Shown: positions 1 to 10,878 of the stretch, in pieces
Numbering within the stretch: the first letter of the stretch is position 1
Layout of the letters: the number at the start of each line of letters is the position of its first letter
The notes under the pieces: generated by a model
Database searches by the model: none
What the model was told of the DNA's origin: nothing
What the model saw: the letters and a program-made list of their open reading frames with translations, nothing else
Position numbers and translations under genes: made by a program
NCBI RefSeq assembly: GCF_000826065.2
Contig: NZ_LN623543.1
Span: 536,144-600,143 of the forward strand
Reading direction: 5' to 3'
DNA from: Tessaracoccus massiliensis
GTDB taxonomy: Bacteria > Actinomycetota > Actinomycetes > Propionibacteriales > Propionibacteriaceae
DNA: 64,000 bases

Positions 1-744
1 GGTGAGGCCAACCGCGACGGCACGGACAACAACCGCTCCTGGAACCACGGCTGGGAGGGCGAGACCACGGACCCGGCGATCAACGCGTTGCGCCGCCGTC
101 AGGTGCTCAACCTGATGGCCACGCAACTCCTCGCCGCGGGCACCCCCATGCTGACGGCTGGCGACGAGTTCGGCCGCACGCAGAAGGGCAACAACAACGC
201 CTACTGCCAGGATTCGCCCATCTCCTGGGTCAACTGGGACATCGCGCCTGAATGGCAGGAGGTGCGTGAGCGCATCCGCAGCCTCATCCGTATCCGCCAG
301 GAGCACTGCGCGTTCCGCCCCACGGATTTCGCGTACCACACGGAGATCATGACCGAGCAGGGCGAGAACCTGCAGCGCGTGGACCTCACCTGGATGGACG
401 GCCAGTACGGCGAGATGGGCCAGGATGCGTGGCACGACGGCAGCCGCCGCCTGTTGGGCATGTACGTCTCGAACGACCACGAGGGTTTCCTCACCTGGTT
501 CAACTCGGACCCTGAGCCCCAGCGCATCGTGCTGCCCACCCTCCCCTGGGGCCACGCGTACGAGGTCATCTGGCACTCGGGCGACGAGGGCGAGCTGCCG
601 GAGGGTGAACTGCCCGCGCTGGGCGAGTTCGACATCCCGGGCCGCACGGTGGCCCTGATGCGGGTGAGCGTGCCCACCACGTCGAAGGAGCTGCTGGGGC
701 TCCAGGCCGAGGCTGAGCCCTCGTCGTTCGACCTTCTCTCCTGA
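1..744 (+). CDS. glgX: Glycogen debranching enzyme GlgX/TreX, C-terminal part (cut by window edge)
   Basis: The frame is open from base 1, so only the last 247 residues are present. Isoamylase-type GH13 debranching enzymes hydrolyse alpha-1,6 branches of glycogen and feed linear maltodextrins to TreY/TreZ, encoded 8 kb downstream. The fragment opens inside the late catalytic barrel with the family-typical NNRSWN and PMLTAGDEFGRTQKGNNNAY segments, the latter near residues 50-70 of the fragment, followed by the beta-sandwich C-terminal domain (FLTWFNSD, GRTVALMRV). It ends 34 bp before glgE on the same strand, so co-transcription is plausible. The N-terminal CBM48 domain and catalytic Asp/Glu lie outside the window. 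Confidence 0.9.
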   Translation, partial: GEANRDGTDNNRSWNHGWEGETTDPAINALRRRQVLNLMATQLLAAGTPMLTAGDEFGRTQKGNNNAYCQDSPISWVNWDIAPEWQEVRERIRSLIRIRQEHCAFRPTDFAYHTEIMTEQGENLQRVDLTWMDGQYGEMGQDAWHDGSRRLLGMYVSNDHEGFLTWFNSDPEPQRIVLPTLPWGHAYEVIWHSGDEGELPEGELPALGEFDIPGRTVALMRVSVPTTSKELLGLQAEAEPSSFDLLS

Positions 745-778
745 GACACGCCCAGGCGCATGCCCTAGGCTGGGACGC

Positions 779-2894
<2,116 letters not shown>

Positions 2895-2898
<4 letters not shown>

Positions 2899-4052
2899 CT
2901 GGCTCCCTGACCGAGGATCTCTGGCAGCTCGCCCTCGGGGAACGCTGGTTCTCCGGGCGCGAGGGCAGGCCGGTGGACGTCGAGCTGGGCGAGGAACTGA
3001 CAACCCCCGACGGGGCGACGGTGCAGCCCGCGGTGCTCGTGGTCGAGTTCGATGACGGCCGGCAGGACCGCTTCCTGATCCCGCTGCTGCGCCGTGGCGA
3101 CGCCAATCCCATCGATGCCTGCGACGACGGCGCGGTGCTGCTCGACCTCCTCTGCTCCGACGCCCCCGGCTTCGAGCGGCTGAGCGAGGTCCCCGAGGCA
3201 CTGCCTGCGCGGCGCTACACCGGCGAGCAGTCCAACACCAGCATCTTCTACGGCTCCGAACTCCTCGCGAAGGTCTTCCGACGCCTGGAGCCCGGCGTCA
3301 ACACAGATGTCGAGGTGCATCGGGCGCTGGCGGGCAGCGGCGTCGTCGCGGAGCTGTACGGCTCCTGGCACGTGGACGGCACGGACTACGCCGTCTTCCT
3401 CGAGGCGCTGACGGACCCGCAGGACGGCTACGTACTGGCCTGCGAATACGCCAAGGCAGGGCGCAGCTTCGCCGAGCAGGCCCGCGGCCTGGGTGAGGCC
3501 CTGGCCACCGTGCACCGGCTGTTGGCCGAGAAGTTCCCCAGCGCCACCGTCGACGGCTCCCGCCTCGCGCAGGAGTGCCTCCGGCGGTTCCGCGAGGTCG
3601 CCGACGAGGTGCCCGACGTACGGCGTCACCTGGATGCCGCCACCGGGGTCTTCCACCGGGTCGCCGACGACGAGATCGACGCCCAGCGGGTGCACGGCGA
3701 CTGCCACCTGGGGCAGGTCCTCCTGAGCGAGGGCCGCTGGGTCTACGTCGACTTCGAGGGCGAGCCACTCAAGACCATTGAGGAACGCCGCCGGCCGGAT
3801 TCGCCGCTGCGCGATGTGGCGGGCATGCTGCGCTCGTTCGCCTACGCGGCGGCCGTCGGCGAGGCCGACCAACAGTGGCTCGAGGAGTGCCGGGTCGCCT
3901 TCCTCGACGGTTACGGCCTGGATGACGCCAGCTCGGGCGACCTCCTGGCCGCCTACGAACTCGACAAGGCGGGCTATGAGGCCGTCTACGAGGCTCGCTT
4001 CCGGCCCTACCTCCTCAGCGTCCCGCTGGGGTTTCTGAACACTCTCACATAG
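2895..4052 (+). CDS. mak: Maltokinase (Mak/Pep2 family)
   Basis: ATP-dependent phosphorylation of maltose to maltose-1-phosphate, the GlgE donor. The 385-residue protein has the aminoglycoside-phosphotransferase-like fold. ARRYTGEQSNTSIFYG and LLAKVFRRLEPG form the nucleotide-binding half, HGDCHLGQVL is the catalytic loop, and YVDFEGEP is the metal-binding segment, followed by the conserved DSPLRDVAGMLRSF. At 385 residues it is somewhat shorter than the 430-455 common for mycobacterial enzymes. The ATG at 2895 lies within the glgE stop (ATGA overlap), indicating translational coupling. The usual partner treS is not next to it. Confidence 0.88.
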
Positions 4053-4110
4053 CCTGCATCCCCTACCCCCGACGCGATAGATTGACGGGCACGGCTGCAC
4101 GAAGGAGCAC

Positions 4111-6009
4111 ATGATGACGCACGACCAGTTCGGCGGACTGACCGGATGGGATTTCGAAGGATTCCACAACGGCGGTGACACGGAGCTGTGGCGACGCCTC
4201 GGAAGCAAGGTGGTGACCGTCCACGACGACGAGCAGGGCGAGGTCACCGGCGTCCGCTTCACCGTCTGGGCCCCCAACGCCCGCTCGGTGCAGGTCATCG
4301 GCGACTTCAACTGGTGGACCGGTGACCAGCTGCAGCTGGTGCCCGGCTCCGGCGTGTGGGCCACCTTCATCCCCGGCTTGGGCGAGGGCACGCTGTACAA
4401 GTTCCGCATCGAGACGCAGGACGGCCGGTGGATCGAGAAGGTCGACCCCATGGCCACGTTCTCGGAGCAGGCCCCGGCCAACGCGTCGATCGTCTATGAG
4501 TCGAAGTACATCTGGTCAGACGCCGAGTGGATGCAGAAGCGCCGCGAGTCGCAGGCCCACAAGGAGGCCATGAGCATCTACGAGGTGCACCTGGGCGGCT
4601 GGCGCAAGGGCAAGAGCTACCTCGACCTTGCCGAGGAACTGGTCAGCTACGTCAAGTGGCAGGGCTACACGCACGTGGAGCTCATGCCCGTGGCCGAGCA
4701 CCCGTTCGAGCCCAGCTGGGGCTACCAGGTCACCGGCTACTTCTCCCCCACCTCGCGCTTCGGCAAGCCGGATGACCTGCGCTACCTGATCGACCGCCTC
4801 CACCAGGCCGGCATCGGCGTGATCATCGACTGGGTGCCCGGCCACTTCCCGAAGGACGAGTGGGCGCTCGGCCGCTTCGACGGTACGGCCCTCTACGAGC
4901 ACGCAGATCCGCGTCAGGGCGAGCACCAGGACTGGGGTACCTACATCTTCAACTACGGCCGCAACGAGGTGAAGAGCTTCCTGGTCAGCAACGCGCTGTA
5001 CTGGATCAAGGAGTTCCACGTCGACGGGCTGCGCGTCGACGCCGTCGCGTCGATGCTGTACCTCGACTACTCGCGCGAAGAGGGCCAGTGGGTGCCCAAC
5101 GAGTACGGCGGCCGCGAAAACCTCGAGGCGATCGACTTCCTGCGCTACGTCAACCGCCACCTCTACGAGCGTGAGCCCGGCGTCATGATGATCGCCGAGG
5201 AGTCCACCAGCTTCCCCGGCGTCACCAGGCCGGTGCACGAGGGCGGCCTGGGCTTCGGCTTCAAGTGGAACATGGGCTGGATGAACGACTCGCTGCGCTA
5301 CCTGCAGCAGGATCCCATCTACCGCCAGTACGAGCACGGGCTGCTCACGTTCGCGATGGTCTACCAGTACTCGGAGAACTTCATCCTGCCGATCAGCCAC
5401 GACGAGGTCGTGCACGGCAAGGGCTCCATGATCAACAAGGTGCCCCAGGACGACTGGCGCAAATTCGCCACGCTGCGCGCGTTCTACTCGTTCATGTGGT
5501 CGTTCCCCGGCAAGCAGCTCATCTTCATGGGCTGCGAGTTCGGCCAGCGCTCGGAGTTCAACGAGGCCACCTCGCTCGAGTGGTGGGTCAGCGAACTGTG
5601 GGGCCACGGCGGCCTGCAGCGCCTGTTCCGCGACCTCAACCACATCTACCGCGACAACCCGGCCCTGTTCGAACTGGACAGTTCGCCGGACGGGTTCAGC
5701 TGGATCAACGCGGACGACGGCGCCCACAACACGCTGTCGTGGGTGCGTCACGATTCCGAGGGCAACCACATCGCCTGCGTGACGAACTTCTCCCCCAACC
5801 CGCTGCCCGAGTACGAGATCGGGCTGCCGTCCGGCGGCGCATGGGAGGAGATCCTCAACACCGATGCGCCCATCTACGACGGCTCCGGTGACTACGGCAA
5901 CCTGGGCGAGGTGCACGCAGTCGATGAGCCGTGGGGCCACTGGCCCGCGCGCGCCAGGGTCGCCGTCCCGCCGCTCGGCTCGGTGTGGCTGCGTAAGACC
6001 GCTGGCTGA
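4111..6009 (+). CDS. glgB: 1,4-alpha-glucan branching enzyme GlgB
   Basis: GH13_9 enzyme that introduces alpha-1,6 branches into glucan made by GlgE or glycogen synthase. The 632-residue protein has an N-terminal CBM48 ([19 protein letters not shown]), the barrel with nucleophile Asp at about residue 310 ([17 protein letters not shown]), acid/base Glu at about 363 (MMIAEEST), and [13 protein letters not shown]. It lacks the extra N1 domain of long branching enzymes. A GAAGGAG ribosome site precedes the ATG at 4111; an ATG one codon later is an alternative. The final Ala-Gly-stop lies within a GCTGGCTGAGCC block repeated 30 bp downstream, so the stop appears to come from an intergenic repeat. 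Confidence 0.95.
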   Translation: MMTHDQFGGLTGWDFEGFHNGGDTELWRRLGSKVVTVHDDEQGEVTGVRFTVWAPNARSVQVIGDFNWWTGDQLQLVPGSGVWATFIPGLGEGTLYKFRIETQDGRWIEKVDPMATFSEQAPANASIVYESKYIWSDAEWMQKRRESQAHKEAMSIYEVHLGGWRKGKSYLDLAEELVSYVKWQGYTHVELMPVAEHPFEPSWGYQVTGYFSPTSRFGKPDDLRYLIDRLHQAGIGVIIDWVPGHFPKDEWALGRFDGTALYEHADPRQGEHQDWGTYIFNYGRNEVKSFLVSNALYWIKEFHVDGLRVDAVASMLYLDYSREEGQWVPNEYGGRENLEAIDFLRYVNRHLYEREPGVMMIAEESTSFPGVTRPVHEGGLGFGFKWNMGWMNDSLRYLQQDPIYRQYEHGLLTFAMVYQYSENFILPISHDEVVHGKGSMINKVPQDDWRKFATLRAFYSFMWSFPGKQLIFMGCEFGQRSEFNEATSLEWWVSELWGHGGLQRLFRDLNHIYRDNPALFELDSSPDGFSWINADDGAHNTLSWVRHDSEGNHIACVTNFSPNPLPEYEIGLPSGGAWEEILNTDAPIYDGSGDYGNLGEVHAVDEPWGHWPARARVAVPPLGSVWLRKTAG

Positions 6010-6032
6010 GCCCGCCACCTGACAGGACCGCT

Positions 6033-6086
6033 GGTTGAGCCGGGCGCCTGCGAGCTTGCGAGCAGCGCGTCCGTGTCGAAACCCCC
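6033..6086 (+). repeat. Dispersed intergenic repeat, GGTTGAGCC...GTGTCGAAACCCC type
   Basis: About 54 bp between glgB and the Nudix gene, beginning GGTTGAGCC and ending GTGTCGAAACCCCC with a GC-rich variable centre. The same ends are found at 23201-23270. A related GCTGGCTGAGCC block overlaps the glgB stop codon. Confidence 0.7.
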
Positions 6087-6111
6087 GGAGTAGGCAAGGG
6101 AGACTGACCCC

Positions 6112-6894
6112 ATGAGCGATTTCCGTGTCTCGGTGGACATCTCCGGCGGCGTCGGCACCCTGCGGTGGGCGGAGCAGGAGGTGGATGTCGACACGCTGCA
6201 GCGAGCCATCTCCCTGGCCGCGGACGACGCGCTGCTCGCCCACAACCTGCGCCGCCTCCAGGTGGAGCTGCCCGAGTGGGACACGGCCGCGCGGGTTGCG
6301 TTACACCGCGCGGGCTTCCGTCTGGAGGGGCGGCTGCGCTCGGCGATCGAGCCCGAGCCGGGCGTCTTCCGCGACATCCTCGTGTACTCGCGCCTCGCCG
6401 TCGACACGGTCTACGGCCCACACGGCTTCTCCGGCGTGCTGGATTCGATCCTGCCCACCAAGCGGCTGATCGCCCACGCCCTGTTCCGCGACACCGCCGG
6501 CCGCGTGCTGCTCCTGGAGACCTCCTACAAAGAGGACTGGGAGCTGCCGGGCGGCGTGGTCGAACGCGACGAGTCACCCCGCGTGGGCGGCGAGCGCGAA
6601 TGCCTGGAGGAACTGGGCATCACCGTCTCGTTCGGCCAGCCGCTGCTGGTGGACTGGATGCCGCCGTACCTGGGTTGGTCGGATGCGGTGGAGTTCATCT
6701 TCGACGGCGGGGTGCTCGCCGACGACGTCGCCGCAACTCTGGGGACCGACGATCGCGAGATCGCCGCGATCCACTGGGTGGAGCCGGACGACGTGGCCGC
6801 CCACGTCACCGAGCTCTCCGCCCGCCGCATCCAGCTGATGCTCGACGGCTACCGCGGCGTCACCGAGAACGGCCACCCCATCCCCGGCCCCTGA
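6112..6894 (+). CDS. Nudix hydrolase with an N-terminal GNAT-like segment
   Basis: A 260-residue protein. Residues about 1-105 resemble the C-terminal part of an acetyltransferase (LEGRLRSAIEPEPGVFRDILVYSRL). Residues about 120-240 form a Nudix domain whose box fits GX5EX7REUXEEXGU (GVVERDE..RECLEELGI). Nudix enzymes hydrolyse nucleoside diphosphates linked to another moiety; the substrate cannot be told here. GGGAGA precedes the ATG at 6112. The stop codon lies inside a CCCTGAGCG repeat unit, so the C-terminal Gly-Pro-stop is repeat-derived. No clear functional tie to the flanking glycogen genes. Confidence 0.8.
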   Translation: MSDFRVSVDISGGVGTLRWAEQEVDVDTLQRAISLAADDALLAHNLRRLQVELPEWDTAARVALHRAGFRLEGRLRSAIEPEPGVFRDILVYSRLAVDTVYGPHGFSGVLDSILPTKRLIAHALFRDTAGRVLLLETSYKEDWELPGGVVERDESPRVGGERECLEELGITVSFGQPLLVDWMPPYLGWSDAVEFIFDGGVLADDVAATLGTDDREIAAIHWVEPDDVAAHVTELSARRIQLMLDGYRGVTENGHPIPGP

Positions 6895-7149
6895 GCGTTC
6901 GCGCGGACCCTGAGCGTTCGCCATGGCTGGTCCCTGAGCGTTCGCCATGGCTGGTCCCTGAGCGTTCGCCAGCGAGCTTTGTGAGCCAGCGAACGACGAA
7001 GGGCGCCCGCAGGTGACCTGTGAACCTCTCCCCAGTGGTGAAGGTGACAGACCGGCTGCGGGCGCCCTTCGTCGTCGCGCAGAGCGCGACGCTCAGCTCA
7101 GGGACCGGGCGCGACGCTCAGGGACCGGGCGCGACGCTCAAGGACCAGG
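6891..7149. repeat. Repeat cluster between convergent genes: three CCCTGAGCGTTCGC units and a large inverted repeat
   Basis: The left half holds three to four direct copies of CCCTGAGCGTTCGC, two separated by CATGGCTGGT. The right half holds GCGACGCTCAGGGACC units facing the other way. In between, ACGACGAAGGGCGCCCGCAG (about 6991-7010) is matched by an inverted arm at about 7055-7077. The whole cluster could fold into a long hairpin and lies exactly between the Nudix (+) and EcsC-like (-) stops, so it may act as a bidirectional terminator. Confidence 0.75.
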
Positions 7150-7884
7150 TCAGGCCCGGCGTGCCCGGCGGGAGCGTTGCTGCTGCTGCGGGAAGCTCTT
7201 CTGCGCGGCCAGCGCGATCTTCTTCAACTGGCGACGGTCCGAGAAGGCACCGATGACGCCGCCCAGGCCGGGAATCGCCTTGCCGAACAGGCGCACGGAG
7301 CGCAGGCCGAAGCGCTTGAGCAGACGCACGCCGATGGCCTTGGTCACCCCGGACAGCTGCACCTTGGGCAGCCGCTTGGCCACCTGCTTGGAGGCGGCGC
7401 CGGCGATGGGGCCAAGCCCCACATGATCGAGGATCTCGCCGGACTCCTCCCCCACCAGGGCGGCGAGGACGCGGGCGCGCACCTCGTCGTCGCTCAGGTC
7501 GTAGCCGCGGATCTTCGCGATGGCGCCCACCATGCGGGTGGCCTGCACGTAGAACTCGAACACGTTGGCGGGCAGCAGGAACGGCAGGGTGGCGAACCCG
7601 CCGAGCCCGGTGGCGAAACCGCCGGCGGTGATTCCCCGACGGTGGCTGCGGATCACGCTGTCGACCGCTCGGTCCGCGTCGTGGCCGGACTTGTCGAGCG
7701 CCTTCTGGGCGACCTGCCCCGCGGACGCGAACGATGCCTTGCCGTCGAGGCCGATGTCCCGGAATGCGCCCACCATCCGCTCGAGCGCGCGCTCGGGGTT
7801 GTTGCCGCTGCGGACCTCCTGCAGCGCTTCACGGGTCTTATCGGGGCCGCTCTTGTCGCGACGCACCAGGCCGAAGATACCCAT
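7150..7884 (-). CDS. EcsC-family-like protein
   Basis: A 244-residue basic protein starting at ATG 7884 (GGGAGAG ribosome site upstream); an upstream in-frame start at 7929 lacks such a site. Residues about 70-115 contain a glycine-rich stretch followed by a hydrophobic segment (GLGGFATLPFLLPANVFEFY), then VQATRMVGAIAKIRGYDL and a late GLGGVIGAF, a pattern like EcsC-domain proteins, which are membrane-associated and of unclear role. The C-terminus is Gln/Arg-rich. Assignment rests on remembered family appearance only. Its stop directly abuts the repeat cluster. Confidence 0.55.
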   Translation of the reverse strand: MGIFGLVRRDKSGPDKTREALQEVRSGNNPERALERMVGAFRDIGLDGKASFASAGQVAQKALDKSGHDADRAVDSVIRSHRRGITAGGFATGLGGFATLPFLLPANVFEFYVQATRMVGAIAKIRGYDLSDDEVRARVLAALVGEESGEILDHVGLGPIAGAASKQVAKRLPKVQLSGVTKAIGVRLLKRFGLRSVRLFGKAIPGLGGVIGAFSDRRQLKKIALAAQKSFPQQQQRSRRARRA

Positions 7885-7944
7885 CGTTGCTCTCCCAATC
7901 GTCCCGACGGCGATGATCGCCGCCCCCACAAGCCTAGACGCTGA

Positions 7945-8322
7945 TCAGATCTCCAACGAGACGCCGAACATCTGCGCGGTGGCGCGGGCTGACGGCGCGC
8001 CGGCGTCGACGTCGGCCCCGGCCTCCAGCAGCGCGGCGATCACGTCGGCCTCCTGCTTGAACACGGCTCCTGCCAGCGGCGACTGGCCGCGGTCGTTGAG
8101 CGCGTCCGGATCCGCCCCCCTGGCCAGAAGCTCACGCACCGTGGCGGCGTGTCCGTGGTAGGCGGCCAGCATCAGCAACGTGTTGCCCTCGGCATCTGTC
8201 AGGTTGGCGGGGGCGCCGGCGTCGATGTAGGCGGCCAGCCGCTCGGTCTCGCCCTGCCGGGCGCGATCGAACAACCAGTTGGCCAGCTCTGCGGGATCCG
8301 TTCCGTCGGGGATGTCGCTCAT
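7945..8322 (-). CDS. Small ankyrin-repeat protein
   Basis: A 125-residue protein with about three ankyrin repeats: residues ~17-45 (RARQGETERLAAYIDAG), ~48-78 (DAEGNTLLMLAAYHGHAA, ELLARGADPD) and ~80-112 (NDRGQSPLAGAVFKQEAD, ALLEAGADVDAG). Such repeats mediate protein-protein contacts; in actinobacteria similar single-domain proteins often sit near catalase or general metabolic genes. The ATG at 8322 is 15 bp from the divergent treY start, so the two genes share a very short promoter region. Partner unknown. Confidence 0.85.
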   Translation of the reverse strand: MSDIPDGTDPAELANWLFDRARQGETERLAAYIDAGAPANLTDAEGNTLLMLAAYHGHAATVRELLARGADPDALNDRGQSPLAGAVFKQEADVIAALLEAGADVDAGAPSARATAQMFGVSLEI

Positions 8323-8337
8323 GGGAGCGAGACTAAT

Positions 8338-10878
8338 ATGCTGAGGACCGTGCCGACGACCGACTTTGCCGTTCCCACGTCCACCTACCGGTTCCAGCTG
8401 CAGGCGGATTTCACCTTTGACGACGCCGCGGAGCACCTGCCGTACCTCGCATCGCTGGGCGTGACGCACGTGTTCTGCTCGCCCATCCTGCAGGCGACGC
8501 CGGGTTCCACCCACGGCTACGACGTGGTTGACCACTCGAGCATCTCCGAGGAGTGCGGCGGCGAGGAGGGTTTCCGCCGCATGGTGGCGGCCGCCCGTGA
8601 GAACGGGCTGGGCATCATCGTCGACGTGGTGCCCAACCACATGGCGGTACCCACGCCGCTGTGGCTCAACCGTGCGTTGTGGGACGTGCTGCGCTCCGGC
8701 GCGCACTCCGAGTACGCGGGCTGGTTCGACATCGACCTCACCCGCTCCCGCGCCATCCTGATGCCCGTGCTGGGCAGGCGCATCGGCGAGGAGTTGGCCG
8801 ACGGGGCCATCCGCGTGGAAACCCGCAGCATCCGCAACCGTAGGGAGCACGTCGTCGTCTACCACGACCATGTCTTCCCGGTACGCCCCGGCACCGAGGA
8901 TCTCCCCCTCGACGAACTGCTGGAGAAGCAGTGGTACCGCCTGGCCTACTGGAAGGTGGGCAACGAGGAGCTCAACTACCGGCGGTTCTTCGACGTCGAC
9001 ACCCTCGCGGCCATCCGCGTGGAGGACCAGTCCGTCTTCGACGCAAGCCACGCCAAGCTCCTTGCGCTGTTCCACGAGGGCCTCATCGACGGCTTCCGCA
9101 TCGACCATCCCGACGGCCTGGCCACCCCCCGCGGCTACCTGCGGCAACTGCACCAGGCCACCGGGGGCTGCTGGGTGGTGGTGGAGAAGATCCTCGAGCC
9201 GCACGAGCAACTCCCCAGCGGCTCGCGGTGCGCCGGCACCACCGGCTACGACGCGCTGCTGCGGGTGGAGGGCCTGTTCCACGACCCCAACCAGCTGCCG
9301 CGGCTCAACGACCTGTGGGAGCGCATCGCCGACACCTCGGAGGGCTGGTTCGGCCAGATCCTCCTGCAGGCGAAGGAGGAGGTGGTGCAGACCATGCTGT
9401 TCGCCGAGGTCAACCGCCTCACCTCGCTCGCCGTGGCGATCTGCGAATCCGATCTGCGGCTGCATGACCACACCCGCCGCAACCTCGACCGCGCGATCAG
9501 TAGGCTCCTGATCCAGATGGACCGCTACCGTGCCTACTTGGAGCCGGGGCTGCCGGCCAACGACGCCGAGGTGGCGGTCGTGCAGGAGGCGGCCGACCGG
9601 GCGCGACCCGAACTCGACGAGGACGAGCAGGCCACGCTCGATCTGGTCGTCGCGCTGGCCTGTGGCCTCGACCCCACCGGGGACGGGGGCGGCCCGGAGA
9701 CGCTGCCGCCGGTCACGGCGCATCCTGTCACCACCGAGTTGCCGGATCAGGCACAGGGCGTGGCCGCGCTGCGGGCCGAGTTCATGGTGCGCTTCGCGCA
9801 GACGTGTGGGCCGGTGATGGCCAAATCCAAGGAGGACACTGCCTTCTACCGGTGGAACCGCTTCGTCGCGGTCAACGAGGTGGGCAGCGAGCCCACCGTC
9901 GTGGGCATCTCCCCGGACGCGTTCCACGACTTCTGCGAGCAGCAGGGCATCAACTGGCCCACCACCATGACCACGCTGTCGACCCACGACACCAAGCGCT
10001 CCGAGGATGTCCGGGCCCGGCTGGCCGCACTCCTGGAGCACGCGAAGGCGTGGGAGGCGTGCGTCGCCGAGCTGCGCGCCGCCACCGAAGCCAACCGCTC
10101 GCCACTGGTCGACGGGGCCACGGAGATCCTTGTCTGGCAGACCATCGCCGCCACCCGGCCGATCACCGCCGAACGCATCGACGGCTACCTCACCAAGGCC
10201 ATGCGGGAAGCCAAGCGGCACACCACCTGGACCGCCCCCGACGAGGTCTACGAGCAGGCCGTGCTGGACCTGGCCCACGCCGGCCTGACCGATGAGCGCT
10301 GCGTCGCGGCCCTGGACGCGTTCGACGAGGCCACCGCCGAGACGATGCGCGTGGACGTGCTGGGCGCCAAGCTGCTCCAGCTGACGATGCCGGGGGTACC
10401 GGACGTCTACCAGGGGTGCGAGATCGTCGACCTGTCCCTCGTGGATCCGGACAACCGTCGCCCGGTGGACCTGGCGAAGCGGGCTGCGCTGCTGGAGGAG
10501 CTCGACGGTGGGGCGGCCCCCGATTCCCTGGACGCCGAGAAGTTGCTGGTCACCAGCCGAGCGCTACGGGTGCGCCGCGAGCATGCCGAGGCCTTCCGCG
10601 GCGCCCGGGCCACCTACTCCCCCGTGCCCACCACCAGCGGGCACGCCGTGGCCTTCGCCCGAGGCCTCCGCGACTCCGGTCCGGTCGCCGTGGCCGTGGC
10701 CACCCGCCTGCCCTCCCTCCTGGCCGAGCGCGGCGGCTGGGGTGAGCACCAGATCATCCTCCCCGAGGGTCGCTTCCGCTGCGCGCTGACGGGCACCGAG
10801 ATCGACGGTGGCGCCCAGTTGCTCTCCGACGTGCTGGGCGACCTCCCCGTCGCGCTGCTGGTGGCGGTGCACGCATGA
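8338..10878 (+). CDS. treY: Maltooligosyltrehalose synthase TreY
   Basis: Converts the reducing-end alpha-1,4 bond of maltodextrin to alpha,alpha-1,1 (GH13_26), the first step of the TreYZ trehalose route. The 846-residue protein begins TDFAVPTSTYRFQL and shows DVVPNHMAV, the nucleophile segment LIDGFRIDHPDGLA, acid/base VVVEKILEP, STHDTKRSEDVRARL and PGVPDVYQGCE, all typical of TreY. The start chosen is ATG 8338 with GGGAGCGAG eight bases upstream; GTG 8350 is possible. The stop overlaps the treZ start, so the two are translationally coupled. Confidence 0.93.
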   Translation: MLRTVPTTDFAVPTSTYRFQLQADFTFDDAAEHLPYLASLGVTHVFCSPILQATPGSTHGYDVVDHSSISEECGGEEGFRRMVAAARENGLGIIVDVVPNHMAVPTPLWLNRALWDVLRSGAHSEYAGWFDIDLTRSRAILMPVLGRRIGEELADGAIRVETRSIRNRREHVVVYHDHVFPVRPGTEDLPLDELLEKQWYRLAYWKVGNEELNYRRFFDVDTLAAIRVEDQSVFDASHAKLLALFHEGLIDGFRIDHPDGLATPRGYLRQLHQATGGCWVVVEKILEPHEQLPSGSRCAGTTGYDALLRVEGLFHDPNQLPRLNDLWERIADTSEGWFGQILLQAKEEVVQTMLFAEVNRLTSLAVAICESDLRLHDHTRRNLDRAISRLLIQMDRYRAYLEPGLPANDAEVAVVQEAADRARPELDEDEQATLDLVVALACGLDPTGDGGGPETLPPVTAHPVTTELPDQAQGVAALRAEFMVRFAQTCGPVMAKSKEDTAFYRWNRFVAVNEVGSEPTVVGISPDAFHDFCEQQGINWPTTMTTLSTHDTKRSEDVRARLAALLEHAKAWEACVAELRAATEANRSPLVDGATEILVWQTIAATRPITAERIDGYLTKAMREAKRHTTWTAPDEVYEQAVLDLAHAGLTDERCVAALDAFDEATAETMRVDVLGAKLLQLTMPGVPDVYQGCEIVDLSLVDPDNRRPVDLAKRAALLEELDGGAAPDSLDAEKLLVTSRALRVRREHAEAFRGARATYSPVPTTSGHAVAFARGLRDSGPVAVAVATRLPSLLAERGGWGEHQIILPEGRFRCALTGTEIDGGAQLLSDVLGDLPVALLVAVHA

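Noticed and set aside
6891-6975. Possible CRISPR-like array (CCCTGAGCGTTCGC repeated)
   Set aside because: Units are contiguous or separated by a repeated 10-mer, not by unique spacers; no cas genes nearby.
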